Origin: JBGAPI01 sp044221335 | Lineage (GTDB): Bacteria; Pseudomonadota; Gammaproteobacteria; Xanthomonadales; Ahniellaceae | Assembly: GCA_044221335.1 (NCBI GenBank) | Contig: JBGAPI010000006.1 | Location: 1-64,000 of the forward strand | Direction: 5' to 3' | Length of the DNA: 64,000 bases | Part shown: in pieces, positions 60,511-64,000 of the stretch | How positions within the stretch are numbered: position 1 is the first letter of the stretch | Layout: every line of letters begins with the position of its first letter | The notes under the pieces: model-generated | The model's input: only the letters and a program-made list of their open reading frames with translations | Told to the model about the DNA's origin: nothing | The model's database searches: none | Position numbers and translations under genes: made by a program

Positions 60511-63500
60511 CGACGGTTCTCCTCGAACTGCCCGCGCGTCTCGAGATGACGCAAGTAGGACGCGAACAGCGCGCGATCGGCGGCCGGACAGTCGATGCCG
60601 CCGGCGGCGAAGGTCGCGCTGCAGTCGAACTCGGGCTCGCGCGGATCCGGACGCTCCGGGAACATCCCGGCGAACGCCGCGAGGGCGTTGTCCTGCTTCG
60701 CGGCGACCGCGGCGATCAGCGCGCGGCGCCAGTCGGCGTAGGGCACTTCGCGGACGGCGAGGCCGAAGTCGCGCATCGCCGCGATCGCGTCCGGGATCGG
60801 CAGGCGCCGCGGGTTGAAATAGTGATAGTTGCCGACGCCTTCACCCAGCGCGATCGTCACGAGGCCGCGTGCGACCACGTCCACCGGCATCATGTCGAAG
60901 GCCTCGTCCGGCAGTCGCGGCGCCAGTCCGAGCTGGACGCAGCCCCGGATCCAGGCATTGAAATAGTCGCCGACGTTGCTGGCGCCGCTGCGGCTGTCGC
61001 CGGTGATCCGCGCCGGGCGGTGCAGCGTCAGCGGCAGGCCGCGCTCGCGCGCGACCAGCGCCAACTGCTCGGCGACCCATTTGCTCTGGTTGTAGCCGCC
61101 GTGCTGGCCGGCGGCCTCCGGTGCGGGATCGGACTCGCGCACGGTGCGCCCGAGATTGTCCGCGGTGAGGTGGACACCGAGCGTCGAGACCAGGTGCACC
61201 GGCTTCAGGCGCCCGCGGGTCGCGAGCCGCAGCACCTCGCGGGTGCCGCCGACATTGGCCGCCTCGAGGCGCGCGTAGGGCGCGAGGAAATTGACCTGGC
61301 CGCCGTTGTGGAAGATCGCGTCGACGGTTTCGGCGAGCGCGTCGAATCCGGCGCCGTCGAGTCCGAGCCGCGGCAGGGCCAGCTCGCCGCGGACCGGACG
61401 CAGTCGCGCCGCGTCGTCGGGGTGCCACAGGCCGTAGGCCCGCAGGTTGTCCCGCACCCGACCGAGCGCGTCGGCGCCCTCGTCGGCGCGGACCAGGCAG
61501 TGGATCGTCGCCGCCGTCCGGTCGAGCAGTTCGCGCAGCAGGTAGGCGCCGAGAAAGCCGGTGGCGCCGGTCAGCAACAGCTGCCGTGGCGCGTTGCGCG
61601 GCGCGTCGGCCGGTGCCGCGTGGCGCGGGTCGATCTCGACCGGCAACTGCACGAGCGCCGCGAGATCCAGCGCCGTCCCGGCCTCGCCGGCACGCTGGCG
61701 GTCGGCCGCCTCCGCCATGCCGGCGACGGTCGGCGCGGCGAACAGGGCGGCCAGCGGCAGCTCGGTGCCGAGCGCCGTGTTGAGCTTGAACAGGAGCGGC
61801 AGCGTCGACAACGAGTCGCCGCCGAGGGCGAAGTAGTCCTCGTCGACGCCGATGTCGGCGCGTCCCAGCAGTTCGCGCCACACCGCCAGCACCGCCTGCT
61901 CGGTGGCCGTGGTCGGCGCGCGCAGCTGGCGCAGGTCGCGCGGCGCGGCCGGCGGGACCGGCAGCGCCCGGCGGTCGACCTTGCCGTTCGGCGACAGCGG
62001 CAGCGCCGCCAGCCGCACGAACAGCGACGGCAGCATCGCCTCCGGCAGGCGTGCCGCAAGCCAGCCGCGCAGCGTCGCGTCGGCGACCTCGTCGGACGCG
62101 GCGACCACGTAGGCCACGAGACGCTTGTCGCCGGGACGATCCTCGCGCAGCGCCACCGCGGCGGCGCGCACCTCGGGATGCGCGGCGAGGGCGGTCTCGA
62201 TCTCGCCGAGTTCGATCCGGATGCCGCGCAGCTTGGCCTGGAAGTCGCGCCGACCGAGGAAGGACAGGGTGCCGTCGGCGTTCCAGCGTACGCGGTCGCC
62301 GGTCCGGTAGATCCGCGCGTCGGCGGCGGCGACGAAGGGGTCGCGGAGGAAGCGCTCGGCGGTGAGCTGCGGCGCCCCGAGATAGCCATCCGCGACGCCG
62401 ACGCCGCCGATCGCGAGTTCACCGACGACGCCGCGCGGCGCGAGCTCGCCGGCATCGTCGAGGACGTACAGGCGCACCCCCGGCAGGGGGCGGCCGATCG
62501 GCAGCTCGACGCCGTCGAGTTCGCCGGCGTCGCGGGTCGTCAGCATCGTCGCGCAGACCGAGGCCTCGGTCGGGCCGTAGTGGTTCGACAGCGCGACGCG
62601 GCCGCCGGTCAGCCGCGCGAAGCGGCGCACCTCCGCCAGCGGCACGCTCTCGCCGCCGATCATCATCACGGCGAGGCTCGGCAGCGCGTTGGCGCCTTCG
62701 CGCGCCAGCCCCTCCGACCAGCGCCGCCACAGCGCCGCCGGCGCGTCGATCGCGTCGATCGCGTGCTCGCGGCAGTATTCCGCGAGCTCGCGCGGACCGA
62801 GCGCGGCGGGATTGGGGTGCAGGACCAGCGTCGCGCCGACCGCCAGCACCGGGAACAGGTCGCCGACCGAGGCGTCGAAGATCAGCGGCGGGATCATCAG
62901 CAGACGCCGGCCCGCGAGATCGTGGCGGGCGACGAAGCCGCGGGTCATGTTCATCGCGCCGCGCTGCGGCACCACCACGCCCTTCGGCGCGCCAGTCGAG
63001 CCCGAGGTGTAGATCACGTAGGCCGGCGCGTCGGCATCGTCCGCGATCGACGGTCCGACCGCGGTCGGCGGTGCCTGGTCGCTGGCGATCACCGCGATCG
63101 CTCCGGCGAAGCTCCGCGCCAGCGCGACCAGCGCCGGCGGCGCGACCACCGCCGCGGCGCCGCAGTCGACGAGCAGCGCGCGCAGGCGCTCCGGGGGACT
63201 GGCCGGATCGAGCGGCACGTAGGCCGCGCCGGCGGCAAGCACGCCGAGCACGCCGATCACCGCCTCGGCCGAGCGATCCGCGAGCACCGCGATCCGCGGC
63301 CCGCGGCCGACCAGCAGGTGAGCGAGGCCGTTGACCCGGAAGTGCAGCTGCCGGTAGCTGAACGCGGCGCCGGGTTCGATCAGCGCAATCGCCTCGGGCG
63401 CGCGCGCCGCCGCGGCCGGCAGCAGCGCCGCCAGGCAGGACTCGGCTCCGACGATCGCCGCGCCACCGTCGCCCAGCGCGAGCAGCTCCGCGCGTGCCGC

Positions 63501-64000
63501 CTCCGACAGCAGGGGCAGGCGCGCCAGCGGCTGCTCGGGCGTCGCGAGCGCGGCGCCCAGCAGGCGCGCGTAGGCGTCCGCGAGACGCGCGATGGCGGCC
63601 GCGTCGTGCAGGTCGCGGTCGTAGTCGAGCACCGCGTCGATGCCGTCGCGGCCGACGCCGAGCGACAGCGTGATCTCGAAGCGCGCGGTCTGCGCGCCGG
63701 GCTCGTGCCAGGTCGCGACGAGACCCGGCAGCTGCGGCGCCGCCCCGTCGGCGTTCTGCAGCACGAACATCACCTGGAACAGCGGCGGGCGTCCGGGCAC
63801 CCGCGCCAGCGCGAGATCCTCGACCACCCGCTCCAGCGGCGCCTGCGCGTGGTCCAGCGCGCCCAGCACGCGACGGCGCGTGTCGGCCAGCAGCTGGCGG
63901 AAGGTCGCGCCGGCGTCGACCTCGCCGCGCAGGGCGAGCGTGTTGACGAACAGGCCGACGGCACTCTCGAATTCCTGCGGCTCGCGGTTGGCGACCGGCG
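60507..64000 (-). CDS. Nonribosomal peptide synthetase, C-A-PCP-reductase, amino end outside the window
   Basis: 1164 residues are visible and the frame stays open to the edge. The first 150 are the end of a condensation domain (FESAVGLFVNTLALRGEV, HAQAPLERVVEDL). The adenylation domain follows (YTSGSTGAPKG near 330, FDASVGDLFPVL near 374, NHYGPTEASVCA, YRTGDRVRWNADGTL, and NGKVDRRALPVP with the catalytic Lys). The carrier domain has FALGGDSLST (Ser about 728). From about 800 a thioester reductase domain begins LLLTGATGFLGAYLL and has the YxxxK pair in GGYNQSKWVAEQL. The line should add one residue and release it as an aldehyde or alcohol. Upstream modules may lie beyond the edge. Confidence 0.93.
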   Translation of the reverse strand, partial: PVANREPQEFESAVGLFVNTLALRGEVDAGATFRQLLADTRRRVLGALDHAQAPLERVVEDLALARVPGRPPLFQVMFVLQNADGAAPQLPGLVATWHEPGAQTARFEITLSLGVGRDGIDAVLDYDRDLHDAAAIARLADAYARLLGAALATPEQPLARLPLLSEAARAELLALGDGGAAIVGAESCLAALLPAAAARAPEAIALIEPGAAFSYRQLHFRVNGLAHLLVGRGPRIAVLADRSAEAVIGVLGVLAAGAAYVPLDPASPPERLRALLVDCGAAAVVAPPALVALARSFAGAIAVIASDQAPPTAVGPSIADDADAPAYVIYTSGSTGAPKGVVVPQRGAMNMTRGFVARHDLAGRRLLMIPPLIFDASVGDLFPVLAVGATLVLHPNPAALGPRELAEYCREHAIDAIDAPAALWRRWSEGLAREGANALPSLAVMMIGGESVPLAEVRRFARLTGGRVALSNHYGPTEASVCATMLTTRDAGELDGVELPIGRPLPGVRLYVLDDAGELAPRGVVGELAIGGVGVADGYLGAPQLTAERFLRDPFVAAADARIYRTGDRVRWNADGTLSFLGRRDFQAKLRGIRIELGEIETALAAHPEVRAAAVALREDRPGDKRLVAYVVAASDEVADATLRGWLAARLPEAMLPSLFVRLAALPLSPNGKVDRRALPVPPAAPRDLRQLRAPTTATEQAVLAVWRELLGRADIGVDEDYFALGGDSLSTLPLLFKLNTALGTELPLAALFAAPTVAGMAEAADRQRAGEAGTALDLAALVQLPVEIDPRHAAPADAPRNAPRQLLLTGATGFLGAYLLRELLDRTAATIHCLVRADEGADALGRVRDNLRAYGLWHPDDAARLRPVRGELALPRLGLDGAGFDALAETVDAIFHNGGQVNFLAPYARLEAANVGGTREVLRLATRGRLKPVHLVSTLGVHLTADNLGRTVRESDPAPEAAGQHGGYNQSKWVAEQLALVARERGLPLTLHRPARITGDSRSGASNVGDYFNAWIRGCVQLGLAPRLPDEAFDMMPVDVVARGLVTIALGEGVGNYHYFNPRRLPIPDAIAAMRDFGLAVREVPYADWRRALIAAVAAKQDNALAAFAGMFPERPDPREPEFDCSATFAAGGIDCPAADRALFASYLRHLETRGQFEENRR

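Noticed and set aside
58465..60549. A 694-codon plus-strand frame across DUF6875, mbtH and the exporter
   Set aside because: It spans three recognisable minus-strand genes and has the Arg/Gln/His-rich composition of an antisense reading.

Overview
The window reads as chromosome of a high-GC gammaproteobacterium, most likely Xanthomonadales (Lysobacterales) or a close relative. This is an inference from gene content: an OmpR/EnvZ pair close to the enterobacterial one, a proteobacterial dedicated sortase (Pds) locus, a Pkn-type Ser/Thr kinase fused to TPRs, orphan carboxy-terminal domains of the kind found on xanthomonad secreted proteases, a DUF1566 protein ending in FRADFE, and many small dispersed palindromic repeats between genes. 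No rRNA, tRNA or CRISPR array was recognised.

Layout. 1-80: start of an IS110-family transposase leaving the window. 0.2-5 kb: secreted protein, uvrD, gloA. 5.1-11.8 kb: dedicated sortase system, with histidine kinase and response regulator on the minus strand and a VIT/VWA sortase substrate and class GN-type sortase on the plus strand. 11.9-17.6 kb: large secreted zinc metalloprotease, cobalamin riboswitch plus btuB, thioesterase and a lipoprotein. 17.7-24 kb: envZ/ompR with a divergent Spy/CpxP-like protein, a Gly/Ala-rich secreted protein, a DUF2252 protein and a DUF1566 protein. 24-29.5 kb: membrane hydroxylase pair, HSL-type hydrolase, MscS channel, several envelope proteins. 29.6-31.9 kb: DUF350-DUF1190-glutathionylspermidine-synthase-like operon. 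32-42 kb: small envelope proteins, a repeat protein resembling the 7(1) septoil-knot family, an EamA transporter, GST, PhzF and a divergent MocR regulator. 42-45 kb: radical SAM/SPASM protein coupled to a GT2 glycosyltransferase. 45-51 kb: Ser/Thr kinase-TPR, PAP2 phosphatase, a 35-codon ORF, PPOX-like protein, GFA protein, and HEPN-like and PIN-like ribonuclease candidates. 51.2-54.1 kb: three-gene aminosugar/glycan operon. 54.2-55.1 kb: a broken quinone oxidoreductase. 56.1-64 kb: a minus-strand operon running NRPS (condensation-adenylation-PCP-thioester reductase), MFS exporter, MbtH, DUF6875-like protein, kynurenine 3-monooxygenase-like enzyme and a DPM1-like GT2; the NRPS continues past the right edge.

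How the parts fit. The last operon is the best candidate for an undescribed system: overlapping start and stop codons tie a reductase-terminated NRPS to its MbtH chaperone, an exporter and a KMO-like enzyme, which suggests a peptide aldehyde or alcohol built on a tryptophan-derived hydroxylated aromatic. The Pds locus is recognisable, but the sorting motif of its only visible substrate has LA where LP is expected. At least six genes end in a TAG that is also the first three bases of a TAGGGYG-type intergenic repeat, so these repeats are placed precisely at stop codons.
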